Positions 23,379-40,298 of a stretch of DNA of 64,000 nucleotides are shown piece after piece. Source of the DNA: Rhabditoides inermis (lineage: Eukaryota; Nematoda; Chromadorea; Rhabditida; Rhabditidae); assembly GCA_963966185.1 (NCBI GenBank), contig CAWZYM010000217.1:713501-777500 (forward strand), in the 5' to 3' direction. Position numbers and translations under genes: made by a program. The stretch's first letter is position 1. Every line of letters begins with the position of its first letter. A model generated the notes under the pieces. That model did no database searches, was not told the DNA's origin, and was given only the letters and a program-made list of their open reading frames with translations.

Positions 23379-24165
23379 TGCTGAAGACAGAGTGATTGAA
23401 GATCGAATCGACGCGAACCGATCGTCTAATTGAATGTGTGCATTAGGTCGGTGTCAAAGTGTGATCATGAGATCAATCAGCCGATCAGGCGAGAGAGCGC
23501 GGCGATTAGCGAGACGCAGACTCGAGAGGAGGCGAGAGAGTTGGCGGAGGGAGGAGAGAGGGAGAGGAACTCATTGCAGAGTCTCCGCGCAAGATGAAAA
23601 GAGAGAGAGAGATAAAACTGCACACAGAATACGTGAACACTCGATGGCAAATGAAGGGGAGGAAACAAAAGGAGGAGGAGAAGGAGCAGCGGTGAGCGGG
23701 AGGAAGAGGAGGAGGAGCAGAGGAAGACACGAGAAAGTTTTGAAAAGAGAACGGCGGGAGCAGCTTGCGTCATAAAACAGCAGAAAGAGAAAATAAAAAG
23801 CAAGCGAGTGATTCGCTCCAACACAGATTGCGGTTCGGAATGCGGGCGAGAGAAATCGGAGAGAGAGTGGGCAGTCGCGAGAGGGGCAGACAGCGAGCGC
23901 GACGAGAGAGTGCGTGGCGCGAGAGAGTGGCGCCGGCCGCGACAGCTGCCGCCCACCCCGCGTGAGTCTGTCCCCTGCGTCTCTTCCCACCACCTGACTC
24001 TGCCTCTCTGCACTCCCCCACACCTGCACTTTCATTGATGATGGGATGTGATCATGTATGAAATGGATTTATTGTCGGACACATGTCAGATGCGATTGAT
24101 TGAGACCCGTGGATGGCTTGGCTATTTGGCTAGGGCGGGATGAAAGTAGAGTGGATCAGAGTGGA
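23379..24165. other. Intergenic region between the two LAPTM-like genes
   Basis: About 790 bp between the end of gene A and the start of gene B on the minus strand. Rich in GA tracts and purine-rich low-complexity DNA (23490-23900), so the long ORFs on both strands are compositional. Probably contains the promoter of gene B. Confidence 0.5.
24068..24073 (-). terminator. Polyadenylation signal, LAPTM-like gene A
   Basis: AATAAA on the minus strand, about 93 bp beyond the proposed stop codon at 24166. Confidence 0.45.
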
Positions 24166-28628
<4,463 letters not shown>

Positions 28629-29336
28629 GTCTGAACAGAGTAAAAAGATTTGGAAAATTAAAAAAAAATTGAAGCAGACGTAAGTCACAAAATGTATATG
28701 TTCACTGATACATAAGCATTTCGCATAGATACGTGATGATAAGTATGACTCCCGCGACATAACACAAAAGAAAAGCCATGGAGGGAAAATAGTAGAGAGA
28801 CGATAGAGAAAGGGAGGTGAAAGCATGTATGAATGAGAGGGGCGTCGGTAAAAAAGTGGTGTCGGAAGGAGCATATGAAACAACGGGAATGAGTCAAGAG
28901 GAACAGAAATAAGGAGGGCGAGAGAGAAAGAGAGACGCAGATAAAACAGGCAGAGACAGAGACACGGACCGACCGCGAGAAAACGATAGTGAGACGTATA
29001 GGGAATACAATGGAGTAGAGTTTCGGGAAGGGGGGAGGACGAATAACTCGGATGCAGGATTCCTCCTGTGGATTGCTGGCGTGGGTGAGAAAAGGGCGAC
29101 ATCAACTGATTGGTGATGTATGCGAGAGGAGAGAAGGAGGGGACAAATTCGGGTCGACCACCGAAGCATGCGGGAATATGATAGTACTGGAACTGGAGAA
29201 AGAAATGTACACTGAACATATGCAGCGCAAGAAAAAGATCTTGCGAGTAATATTAGAATATGGGTATATGGGAGCGGTGAGAAAACTTCCGCTGTTCTCT
29301 GATCTCGTGAGAGAGTTGAGAATACTGGCGCCTAAA

Positions 29337-29637
29337 AATCCAAATCGTGACTCCACCCCGGAGTGCCAAAGTGGTGTTTTCATGTGTTTCTTTTTCAGAA
29401 ATCGATTTGTATTGTTTATAGAATCAATCTATAAATGTGATAAGACATTTATAACTTAAAATATCTGAATTTTTTACAAGTTGAAATTTTCATAAAATTT
29501 CAAACTTTCATGAAAGTGAAATTGAAATTATCAATTATCTTCCAAATATCATTTGAGAATGTTTGGAAATCATCAGAATCAAAAATATTGACCTAGAAAG
29601 TTGTAGTGAGCAAAAGTGTGGAGTCACGATTTGGATT
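29337..29637. mobile_element. Putative MITE with 20-bp terminal inverted repeats
   Basis: AATCCAAATCGTGACTCCAC at 29337-29356 is the exact reverse complement of 29618-29637. The 301-bp interior is AT-rich with no coding frame. No clean target duplication is visible, though TA occurs close to both ends. Confidence 0.6.
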
Positions 29638-29891
29638 AATAGACGGAAATGTTGAGAATGCAATAGCGCAATGGAATCGGCTTGGAAAGCAACATTGGGT
29701 AGTAAAATGTTGTTTGAGTAGTAAAATGTTTAGGGCAAGGCAACACGCGGTTTTCTGGATGCGAGTGACGAGAGTGGATTGAGTGGTAGCTGGCATTACA
29801 CGCAACAGTAGAAGAAGGCAATGGAATCAGCTGTCAGATAGAGAATGGAAGGGAATCATGCAGTCCCCCCCCTCTCTCTCCCCACCTCCTC

Positions 29892-29932
<41 letters not shown>

Positions 29933-31036
29933 GTCTAGGGATAGGCAGGCTGTGAGCATACAGCATGCATAATAAAGGAGTGAATGTGGGAAGATGGATT
30001 AATACGCAAACTGCCGCAGTGTATAGGTTGAGGCTCCACCCATATTTGGTCTCTACGTGTTTCCAGGATTTCGCTCACATTCCGAAAGTGTTTCGGATGC
30101 TGAAATGGAGAAAGAAGGAGAACAGGATTAGAGAAGGGAGTATTTTGTATATTGATATTGTCCCTCTATTAGAATAATGTGAATTCGTTGGGTTGCGAAA
30201 GAATTTAATCGTCTACAATTTCTCAGAAGCTGCAGTAAATTGTAAATGATCAAATTTTGGGAATGAAGTAGTAACATGATAATAACGATGTAGTGTAGTG
30301 CACAGTGAGGTAAGAAAGGGAATGTGATTTAAAAGGGGAGAGGATATAGAAATCAGATTGGCTTATTACCAATTACATTACGCGCTTCAGACTGATGAAA
30401 ACAAACATGTTTTGAGGGCATGACAAGAAGGCGAGGAAATAGCGATGAGAATACCGTGTTGACGACATGCGACTGTGCGAGTCCACACTCATGCAAATAT
30501 ATGTAACGGCTAGACGAGAGGCGCTCATTAAAATTGCGAAAATACCACAACCAAAATATTATTGTGAAAAGAAGTGACTAACGCATTAGTCGAATGTATC
30601 ATTCATCGATTGCAAGAAACTTACAGCATTACGAGAGTGGATGTTTTTGCGATGAATGCTGTAATGTTTAGGGGAATCGTGAAATCAAACAAGCGGTTTG
30701 ATTTGAAAATTGAAAAGAAGAGACAACCATGCAATAATTGTATTCGGCCAAACACGCCGTAATAGAAAGGGGAAATTTGAAAAGAAGGCGGCGCTATGAA
30801 ATGAAGGCGATTCGATGTTACAAACAGCATGTTGCGTCAAGACAAACTGGACAAACATACAAAATAAATGTGGATTATTACTGAAGAAAGCGAGGTAGAA
30901 GCAAAGCAAGAGTGACTATAAACAAAGATTGGTTAGCGATTGAGTGAACACTTTCAGAGAGGGAAATGGCTTCGGAATGATATCGCTCGGATTACAGAAT
31001 ATTTGTATGCGCGCCGGCCGTGGGAAATACGAGCGT

Positions 31037-31348
31037 CCCAATCTCGGACGGAGTTTCCACCCCGACCTTACAGAGCTTGTTTGCGTGCTTCAACCATCTA
31101 TGTTTTCGAGCATACCTATGATTGTCTGGGTAAAATAGGTATAGACAGTTCGATCTAACACAATTTTAATCAAAGTAGGAAATTATGCAAATTTTCAAAA
31201 AAAAATTGCATAATCCTACCAAACCAAGAATGGGCGTTACGAGTAGCAGTAATTACTATTAGTAACGATAAATGTCATGGTGCTGCTCAAATCGAGGCAG
31301 GACAGCAAGTTCTGTGTGGTCGGGGTGGAAACTCCGTCCGAGATTGGG
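31037..31348. repeat. Inverted repeat pair, 31-bp perfect arms
   Basis: 31037-31067 (containing ATCTCGGACGGAGTTTCC) is the exact reverse complement of 31318-31348, separated by 250 bp. Weaker similarity continues on both sides of the arms, so two copies of a dispersed repeat in opposite orientation are likely. Confidence 0.65.
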
Positions 31349-32010
31349 CGTGTAATGTGGGAAATGGGCCGAGATGGCAAAACATGGACGTGTGCGATCG
31401 CGGGCAGAAACTTCATCCTGGCAGAAGCCAGAGTGAGGAGGGAGAGAGCGCACGGATTAGGTAGAGCCCTCGCCTTCGTTCGGCTTGAAAAAGTCAGCCC
31501 AGGACTATTATACTCATTTCACATGATATCAGCAGAAGAGGGAGGGACTACTGGTTGGCTAGCCGAGGGAGGGAGAGAACGACATCGCGTGCCAAGAGTG
31601 ATGGACCGAAAAAGAAGGCTCAATAAGACCGACATCGCGCATACACCGCTCATATATATTAATAGACATCATTTTATTTGTTCCGGGGGTACGGTATCTC
31701 TGACCTACCCAGAAGCCAATGGACAAGAGACACGGAATGCGCGCGCGGCTCTGATCTACCCGTGCGATTCCCGCCAGAACAGGGTCACTCTGCCCCCAAA
31801 CCGGCACACTCGTCGGTGCTCTGGCGGATCGTTCATAGCTGTTTATTTGTTTGCTGTGTTGATTGTTTTATAGTAAATTTTGCGATGATTGTCTAATACC
31901 GTCTATTAAACGTCTTGAACGATTGTAATTGCGTGATGTCAATGGTCGTTCCTATCATTTATCATCCAGTCCGCACGTAAAGCGGCTTTTCTTCGAAAAA
32001 AAAAACTAAC

Positions 32011-35000
32011 ATGTTTGCTACTGGTTTCAAAATTACTCGCTTTTCCCACTACGGCAAGTCAAGTTACATCCACACTGCTAGTTGTAATTGATAATTGACA
32101 AATGTAACCGTTACAGAATTTTTTTCTGTAACGGTTACATTTGTTCGGTGTATTTTGTGTTGTTTACATTGTTTACCTGTTTGTTTTCAGGGTTTACTCG
32201 TTTTCCTCTCGCTGAGCGTCGTTTGATTGCGAGTTCGATTCGTCTTGCCGAGAGCAGCGGATCCACCGACAACAGCAAGACGGCTTCCCAGGTTGCCCAC
32301 TCCGCCGCTGCCGCCGCGACCGACATCTCCAACAACAGGTACTATTGCTCAATCTTTTGAGTATCTAGGAAATTGACGTAATCGAACAGTGGTAGAAGCA
32401 GGTACAGTCGTAATCCGCAATGTCCTAAGAGTGCGGAGACTGCTTGCTTTGTTGTATTGACTGCGCATTCGCGGGAGAGAAGTGTGCATACACTGTTTGA
32501 ATGTGCCATGCAAATATTGACAGTGGGTTGTCGCTGCTCCCCTTTTCGCAACCTCCTTTGAGTTTTGATGTTTCGAATCGTCAGCACTTTCTTCTCACTT
32601 TTTCATGATCTTTAACGTCATTTTGAATCTAAGGTTATATCGTATTCTTTACTACAATCAAAACATACAACGTGAGAGTGAGACGTATTGTGTATAGCTA
32701 CTGCACGCTAAAAATATACTTTACTTCGCACTTCTGCCGCGTGATTTGAAGTTTGGGTACATTGGCGTTCGATCTTTGTACGGCAGCGTGTAGTTATCTC
32801 ATATCTATCTAGTGCATTACACATGCAAATGTTATTGTGCGATTGGCTATTTTAAAATACTACTAGTGATGTTTTGGCGGAGCGCATGTACACGTCATGC
32901 TCTGCTGCAACATGCCGGCCGGGGCTGTTGACATGACACTGAATGGGCGTCGAGTGTTCGTCGCCCGCCGGCTACTTGTGTGAAGGCGTGTGTGTGTGCC
33001 CGATCGATAGCCTCCCGTCTCGGGCCAACAAGAGGACCGTGTGGCGGTTGTTGCGCGGGGACATTGATCCGCGGACCTTGTAATGCCTTTCAAGCCGCGC
33101 TGGCCAGCTGCCACGCGTCTCGCCACTCACTGTCTCCTCCGTTTTTGCCATCCTCTATGCGGTTCTCTATGCGGCCCGCGGCTCTCGCTCGATTCCCGCT
33201 GCCATGACGGATATTTGCATTGTGTGGGCCGTATGCCCGTGTGTATCCTCGCTTCCTCACTGGTCGTGTAGTCTGGTGTATTATGCCCATTAGCCGGTAT
33301 GCCACGGGTTGACTGTTTTTGTATTCTCTGCGGTTTGTGCAGCGGCAATGGCCTTGTCACAACTCACACGTGGGCTCCTCTCTGTAGTGCTAGTTTATGC
33401 GCACTCTCACTCTGCTCTCCTTTGGCTGCCGTCGCAATCGATTGAATGACGCTGTTCTCGTTTCTTTCCTCTCGCATGTATAGTATATGCCCAACTGCCG
33501 GCGTTCCTCGAATTGTTTTGTGCTTGATGTGTTTTGCGGATTGCACACGGGAGATATCACATGTCGTGAGTTCGTCACTAGTCGACATGTGTCTGCTATC
33601 GGCTTGCTATAAAAGATGGTTGGTCGTACTCATACATTGTCTGCATATCCCCATCCCTTCGTTTTTTTCTCTCTCTCTCTCATTCTACAACCACGTGTGC
33701 GATATGAACCTGATCATATCACGTACTTTGTACCCATGAGAGCACAGTGCAAACCAAATCGTTTCCACCACCCCTTGTCGAGTTTCTTCTCCCCTACCTC
33801 CTCATAGGCAGGATGAGCTTCGTTTCCACTAGCGATACACACAGGGGCTTTAAGTGGACTGTGAACTGCTGCCCTGTTGGTTTTGGGTTCGCCGTGCTCA
33901 TAATGTTTGTAGGTGAATTAGATATAATCGGCTGATAAGAGTTTTGATAAAGTTGTGATAACTTGAGTGGTATGATTCTGAAGTTTTTCGTTAGCCTATT
34001 CTTTGGTGTTTTTTTTCTAAGTTCTCTTTGTATTGGTACTTAAAAAATGAAATGTCAAATGAAGTATTTCTGTTACGCAGATCCACGTGTGTCTACAGCA
34101 TCCATCATATTTTGATATTCTTGATTCGATTCGCTTCAGCCTTCAGTGGACTGTATTTGCGGTGATTTCTCTTTCTCTCTTATTCCCATCATCCCTGATC
34201 CGTCGTGCATCTGCTCTCTTGCCGTATGCACATTGCACCCTGTCTTTCAAATCCGCCCTGTCGCTCTCTCCATTCTCTGTTCTGTCTGATATCGCGTGAT
34301 TTACTTCGTCCCGCTATCACCTTTGCTGGTGTGAAGGGGACGGATGCCTTGCTCTGCTCGCTGCCCGCCCGTCTAGTATCTCCCATTAACGGTTAATGCA
34401 CGGCCGGCGCTTGCACCTTTCACTTTTTCAAGTCGATGCTCGACCTCTGATTATTATCTTGATCAATCTGCTTGAAGGCTCGCGTGATTTACGATTGCCA
34501 TTTATTGCCGCGTGTGATTGTCGACAAATCTCGTTTCCGAGACTGTACTATACACTTGGCATTTAAGGTTGTTGAACTGTTTTGTGCGTTGCGTTAGCAT
34601 CCCTACAAAACTACTCGAATAATGCTGAAGGATTCTGCTAACTGGGTGCAAGCCCAAGGAAGGTGAGTGCCGTGGCTTAAACTCAATTGTTACTGCTACA
34701 TAGCGCAAGGCGCACAAGCGCACATCAAGATAACGAAGGTGTTCAACGCTACTGTGAACCGGTTGAATTAGCATGTTTGGACTAAATGGCAATGTGTGTT
34801 CATGACGAATGATTCGATGTTGCTCTTTAACCACGTTCACCACTTTCGTGTATCAATTATGCTTGTAGGCTGCACATGTGTCACTCACTCCTATCTCAGT
34901 GATTGGTTATTGTCGTTATCTCTCATTTCCTGAGAAGCTGTGATTTATGATTGGGAGTTTACCACGAGTGATGACGTCTGAGCGCTCTCGTTCCTTAGTT

Positions 35001-38000
35001 CAGATACTGACGTCCTCATACGCTCTTTGAACGTTTCCTTGTTGCTTGTACGAGTTGTTGAGTAGACATTGTCCTGCTCGCGCTCAAAAACAAACGGGCC
35101 GTGTCTGGCCATCATAAACAGTCGTCACAAGTGATAATGAAATATACTTATATATGGGGGAGAGGAAAAACGTTCAGTTAGCACTCTTTTGTATACCTCA
35201 ACTTTGGTAGTAAGTTTTTCTTCTTGTTGTTGTATGACGGTAGCGGAATCGGATTGCACGTGGGGTTGTATGCACTCGGTGACTGTGCACGTTTGGAAAT
35301 CGGTGAAAAGTGGAGGAATGAGGTGATTCCTGCTGACTCATCTATCTGTTGTTGTCGTTTTTGGGTGTGTAGTTGTGCAGGCCGATGATGAATTTGAAGT
35401 GAGGGTGATGCCATGTGGTAGGCGGTGGCGTGATTTCTCACTTTCTCTCTCCATTCACCTTGTTTCATTTCTATAGACTGTCGAGTGTTCTCGCGGTCTG
35501 CGTCTCAGTCTTGTTTGCTCTCTCATCTGTCGGATAGCACGGAGTGAGTCAGCGCTCGTCCCCCACGTGCATTGCTCATCTACAGCATTCTGCATGTTGT
35601 GGCTCTCCCTCCAACAGCTATTTAGGCGTTTATTACTTGTTGTATTGTCTGTTTGCAGGAGCGTGGTTGATCTGGTGGATCACGCGCTGTCTCACCCCTC
35701 GTCGTCTGCCGCTCCCCTCGTCACTGTCGGAGCCGCTGCCGCCGTCACTATGGGTCTCGGCTACTACCTCACTCGCTCGCCCGCCGAGGGAAAGATCACT
35801 CCCGTCGTCGATCCCGCCAACCAGACTGTCAAGCTCGCTGTTAGTGTTTTGTCAATCTTGTTCATTGTTTATTTCTGTTCCATGATTGTCTCTTCAGGAC
35901 GGTTCTCGCGTGACGGCCTTTGTCAAGAACGGAGAGCTGCTCACCTACCTGTACGAGGATGCTCAGACGCTGTACCAGGTGTGTTCACTGTCGTGTGTTG
36001 CGTGTTCATGTTGTGAGTATGTGTGTTGAGGGCGTCCGCCGCGGAGCCCGTCTATCGAACGACGGCCCCATGCTCGGCCACCGTGTCAAGCAGGCGGATG
36101 GAAAAGAGCCGTACCACTGGATCAGCTACAACACTGTGAGTCACGAGGATTGAGATATCGAGATACTAGTTACTTGACGATAAGGAGTTTCATTGCGCCA
36201 TGTGATTGTCGTTGGCAGCTTCCTTGTTTTTTTTATTCTAAATTTGGGTGGTGTGAGATGTGTGTTGTTCCGATAAGCGTGATGGCCAATGTTCGTTTTG
36301 TTTGTTACACGACACTGATAGTGATCAGGCACACACTTGGCTCGGTATCAGTAGAGAGTGAGAAGGGTGATTGCAGCGCTGATAAGAATTTGATTACATG
36401 CAAACGAAGCAACTCAAGCAACGAACATACGCTACTTGGTCATAAAAGTAGGCGAGCATTGGCAACACGTTGGACATAATTAGGGGCTAGTACTTGGTGT
36501 AATGATAACATGAGCGTTCTCACTTTCGATCCCATTGCATCACATTAAAAATCACTAAAGAACAATGTTGGGTTGATATTAATGTATTATGTTCAGGTGC
36601 TGTCTCGCTCGGACAATGTGGCTCTTGCGTTCCGCGAGCTCGGTCTGGCCGTCGGACAGGAGACGTTCATCGGAGTCTACGCCAAGAACAGGCCGGAGGT
36701 ATACGCAAGGGGAGAGCGAGTGATGCATGAACATGGCGCATCGCACTGTTTCAGTGGATCATCACCGAGCTGGCCACGTACTCGTTCTCGAATGTGCTCG
36801 TGCCCCTGTACGAGACACTGGGCTTTGAGGCGTGCGTGTACTGCATCAACCAGGCAGAGATGCAGCTGATCGTGTGCGACACGGCTGCCAAGGCACACGG
36901 TGGGTGGAGGGGCGAGAGAGAGGGAGAGGGGGACGAGGTGTGATGGTGGGCATTGCAGGTCTGCTCAAGCAGAAGACGTCGTGTCCGTCGCTGCGCGTTC
37001 TGGTCATCATGGAGGAGCTGTCGGAGGAGCTCAAGGCCGAGGGGGCGGCTGTGGGAGTGGAGGTGTACACGCTGACTCAGCTGGAGGAGATGGGTGCGAA
37101 GGCGGAGAGGAGGGAGCACGTGCCGCCTAGGAAGGAGGATCTGGCTACCATCTGCTACACGTCGGGAACGACGGGCACCCCGAAGGGAGTGATGCTGAGC
37201 CACGGCAACGTGATCGCCGACTGCACCACGCTCGCCTTCTTCAAGCACTCTGGCATCGTGGCCGAGGACTCGATGATCAGCTTCTTGCCGCTGGCTCACA
37301 TGCTCGAGAGGCTGATCGAGGCTGTGTGCTTCATGACTGGAGCTCGCGTGGGGTTCTACAGGGGAGACATCCGCACTCTGGCCGACGACATCAAGGAGCT
37401 GAGGCCTACGGTGGTGCCTGTGGTGCCCCGCGTGCTGAACAGGCTGTACGACAAGGTCATGTCGGAGGTGAACAAGTCTCGCGTCAAGAAGGCCCTCTTC
37501 GATCTTGCCATCGCCTACAAGGCGAGGGAGATGAAGAAGTGAGTCGTCTCATGCTCCTTCTTTGTCCCGTACTCGTATTGTTTTGTATCTTGTTTCTTTT
37601 CAGCTTCACTGTGCGCAACGACGGCTGGTTCGATGAGCTGGTGTTCAAGAAGGTCCGCGAGGGTATGGGCGGACGCGTCAAGCTCATGATCACTGGATCT
37701 GCGCCTCTCGCCGAGAACGTGAGTGATTCTGGGAGCTTGGAGGGAAGGCTTATGGTTGTTTGTTTGCAGGTGCTGACGTTTGTGCGTGCTGCTATGGGCT
37801 GCATCGTGGTGGAAGGATACGGACAGACGGAGTGTGTGGCTGCGTGTTCTGTGTCGATCGAAGGCGACTCTCTGCCCGGCCATGTCGGCATGCCGTCTCC
37901 CTGCTGCGCCATCAAACTCGTCGACGTGCCCGAGCTGGGCTACTTTGCCAAGAACGACGCTGGAGAGGTAAGTGGAAGGCGAATGAAGGGGAGAATAGAG

Positions 38001-38960
38001 TGACGCGTGTGTACTCACTAATCCATACAGGACGAAGGCGAGGGAGAGGTTGGTGTGCCTATTTAACTGGTAATCCTGACTGGATGTTGTGATTGAGTTG
38101 TGTGCACTGTACTGTACTGCTTTATGAGTTTGCATGGCTTTTGCATTCCAACACACTTTTCGGTCTCACTGGTGTTTCGATGCCACCTGAACACTTCTCT
38201 ATTCCACTATCACTGGTTACACTCTTCTGATTTGACTTCAATTGTTGCTGTTTAGGTGTGCATCAAGGGAGCAAATGTGTTCCAAGGCTACTACAAGAAC
38301 CCCGAGCAGACTGCCGAGACTGTGGACAGCGAGGGGTGAGTGAGAGCAGCGACAATTGTGATAGGGAGATTAGGGCTTGACTGATTGTTTTCCTTACAGA
38401 TGGCTGCACACTGGCGACATTGGCAAGTGGACCCCGGAGGGCACCCTGAAGATCGTGGATAGGAAGAAGCACATCTTCAAGCTGTCGCAGGGAGAGTACG
38501 TGGCTCCCGAGAAGATTGAGAACATCTACGTGCGCTCGCAGTACGTGGCGCAGTCGTTCGTGCACGGAGAGAGCCTCAAGACGTGCCTCATTGCAGTGGT
38601 TGTTCCCGATCAAGAGGTGAGCAATGCAAGAGAGGGGAGAAGTTTGACTGAACAGACTGACTGAGTGATTATTTCCAGGTGCTGGTTCCGCACGCGGAGA
38701 AGAACCTCGGTCTGACTGGCCTGTCGATGGAGGAGTTGTGTGCGAGGGAGGACGTCAAGAAGATGGTACTCGACGACATGATTGCCACAGGAAAGAAGGG
38801 TGGTCTGTCGGGCTTCGAGCAGGTCAAGGACATCCATCTCTCAGCGGAGCTTTTCTCTGTGGAGAACGACCTGCTCACCCCCACCCTGAAGAGCAAGAGG
38901 CCGAAGCTGAAGACGCACTTCGCGGACCAGCTGGCCGCCATGTACGCGCCCCTTCCCTGA
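32011..38960 (+). CDS. Long-chain acyl-CoA synthetase (ACSL type)
   Basis: Converts long-chain fatty acids, ATP and CoA to acyl-CoA, probably on the ER or outer mitochondrial membrane. Fourteen exons: 32011-32023, 32191-32338, 35659-35839, 35898-35978, 36031-36135, 36597-36698, 36755-36899, 36959-37538, 37604-37718, 37770-37967, 38031-38048, 38256-38335, 38400-38616, 38679-38960; 754 aa. Exon 3 encodes a hydrophobic anchor (VTVGAAAAVTMGLGYYL). Catalytic motifs are intact: AMP-binding YTSGTTGTPKG (about 325-335), LPLAHMLER, EGYGQTE, LHTGDIGKW (591-599) and DRKKHIFKLSQGEYVAPEK (609-627) near the fatty-acid signature. Exon 11 is only 18 nt. The 13-nt first exon is the weakest part; alternative first exons lie in the 3.3-kb second intron. 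AATAAA at 39247. Confidence 0.9.
32098..32144. repeat. 19-bp perfect hairpin in intron 1 of the acyl-CoA synthetase gene
   Basis: ACAAATGTAACCGTTACAG (32098-32116) pairs perfectly with 32126-32144 around a 9-nt loop rich in T. It lies 47 bp before the exon 2 acceptor. Could be a small transposon footprint, a protein-binding palindrome or an RNA hairpin. Confidence 0.75.
32339..35658 (+). other. 3.3-kb intron 2 of the acyl-CoA synthetase gene
   Basis: Apart from the alternative first exon at 34622-34662 and the possible unspliced start near 35594, I see no gene. The intron is T-rich on the + strand with scattered GC-rich patches around 33000-33200 and probably contains internal promoters. Confidence 0.5.
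34622..34662 (+). CDS. Alternative first coding exon of the acyl-CoA synthetase gene
   Basis: ATG at 34622 opens a 41-nt exon encoding MLKDSANWVQAQG plus two bases, followed by a consensus GTGAGT donor. Its phase (2) matches exon 3 at 35659 exactly, giving a shorter N-terminus that replaces exons 1-2. This is the pattern of a second promoter. Not provable without transcripts, but ATG, donor and phase agree. Confidence 0.55.
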
Positions 38961-39246
38961 ACTCTCCATCCCCCTTCTTGTAGACTAGTTAATGTGCTCT
39001 AGCGGGTTCTCCCTCTCTTCCCCTCCCCTATATAGATACTTCCCCTCTGCTGTGATCATATCCCCATCCCCAACTAGATGCACGGTTTTACCCCGCAGTC
39101 AAGTGTCTCCTTTCTCTCTCAGTTTTGCATTGAATGATTGTCGCATTCATTGATATGTTTCATCCCACCTGTGCCGCAACTCCACTCGTTTCTGACTTAT
39201 TTTTTACAGATTTTATATGAGATACATTTTATTATTTTGTGATTTT

Positions 39247-39252
39247 AATAAA
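39247..39252 (+). terminator. Polyadenylation signal, acyl-CoA synthetase gene
   Basis: AATAAA 286 bp after the stop codon at 38960. Confidence 0.6.
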
Positions 39253-39449
39253 GAATTTTAATAGTTCTTCGATTTTTTGAACTGGTTTATTGAGTTTTGC
39301 ATGGTTGTGAGCTATGCGCCTGCATGAGCCGTAACCCGTAGGACTATTTCTGTATTGTGAATTATATTGTTGACCCGTTTGTAACAATTTAGAATGTATA
39401 TGCGCTTATGAGAATTTGAAGCGTACGGTGCATTTCTCGATATTTTTTG

Positions 39450-40289
39450 GGCATCCTGTAAAATTCAACAATTCAACAATTCAACAACTGGGAAAATTCA
39501 ACAAATCGGAAAATTCAACAACGAAAAATTCAACAACAAATGACGTCATAGCGAAATTTTCTGAGTGTCTCTAAATAACGGGCCCGTTCGAGAATTCTGT
39601 ATTTGGGGTCCGGAGAATCCGGCCCTTTTTAAAATGAAACCGACGAATGTAATATTTTTCGACGTACTTTTATTTACTGATGAGGTGTAGTTGCATGCAC
39701 ATTTCTGCAAACCTTTTCACGGCTCAGATCATATTGTCAATGACATAGTATAATAGAAGAGAAGTGGGCCGAACATTTGCAGCAGTTTGACGCGACGTCC
39801 AGTTCGGATGCTTTGGTGTGAGTATACAGAGTACAAAATGGCTGTACAGGTCGCGTAGCATTAGTTGAGCTGCATCGGCGTGCACTCAATCGCACAGAGT
39901 TCTCGATCAGGACTGCTACTGTCCAGAAGTCGTCAAAGATGTGATTGGGCTGCTCGTTACAAGCACACTTCTCGACGATCGGTTTCGAAGAGAAACTATT
40001 TCTTTCAATACGGCTTCATCACCTTCTCTTAATTGTAAACGTAATTGAAATAGTTTGCAGACCTATATTTCCAACAATAAATGATGAAAATACTTCGCAA
40101 AACACATTCATTAAAAAAACAGGGCCGAGTCCCCCAAACAAATACTCTTGAACGGGCCCGTTATTTGGACACACTCAGAAAATTTCGCTATGACGTCATT
40201 TTTTGTTGAATTTTTCGTTGTTGAATTTTCCGAATTGTTGAATTTTCCCAGTTGTTGAATTGTTGAATTGTTGAATTTTACAGGATGCC
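39450..40289. mobile_element. Non-autonomous DNA transposon with long TIRs (Mutator-like)
   Basis: An 840-bp element begins GGCATCCTGTAAAATTCAAC and ends with its reverse complement. The terminal inverted repeats are about 145 bp, differ at only a few positions and contain tandem AATTCAACA units and a TGACGTCA palindrome. The copy is flanked by a perfect 9-bp direct repeat TATTTTTTG (39441-39449 and 40290-40298), the target-duplication length typical of Mutator-like elements. The central ~550 bp shows no transposase, so the element would depend on one elsewhere. Confidence 0.85.
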
Positions 40290-40298
40290 TATTTTTTG

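Larger units (their letters stand above)
28629..32010. other. Gene-poor region with small inverted-repeat elements
   Basis: 3.4 kb without a convincing gene. It contains a 301-bp element with 20-bp terminal inverted repeats (29337-29637), a CT microsatellite (29893-29926) and a separate inverted repeat pair (31037-31067 and 31318-31348). Open frames here are short, lack splice-consistent partners and have no recognisable motif. Confidence 0.55.

Noticed and set aside
23477..24038. Several long overlapping frames on both strands (up to 178 aa)
   Set aside because: Purine-rich low-complexity DNA keeps several frames open at once; no splice-consistent partner or motif.
31277..31873. 198-aa plus-strand frame
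   Set aside because: Overlaps the inverted repeat arm, contains no recognisable domain and shows no intron structure like the genes around it; possibly a degraded transposon, but not supportable as a gene.
39945..40151. 68-aa frame inside the transposon
   Set aside because: Too short, no transposase motif, and it runs into the terminal inverted repeat.
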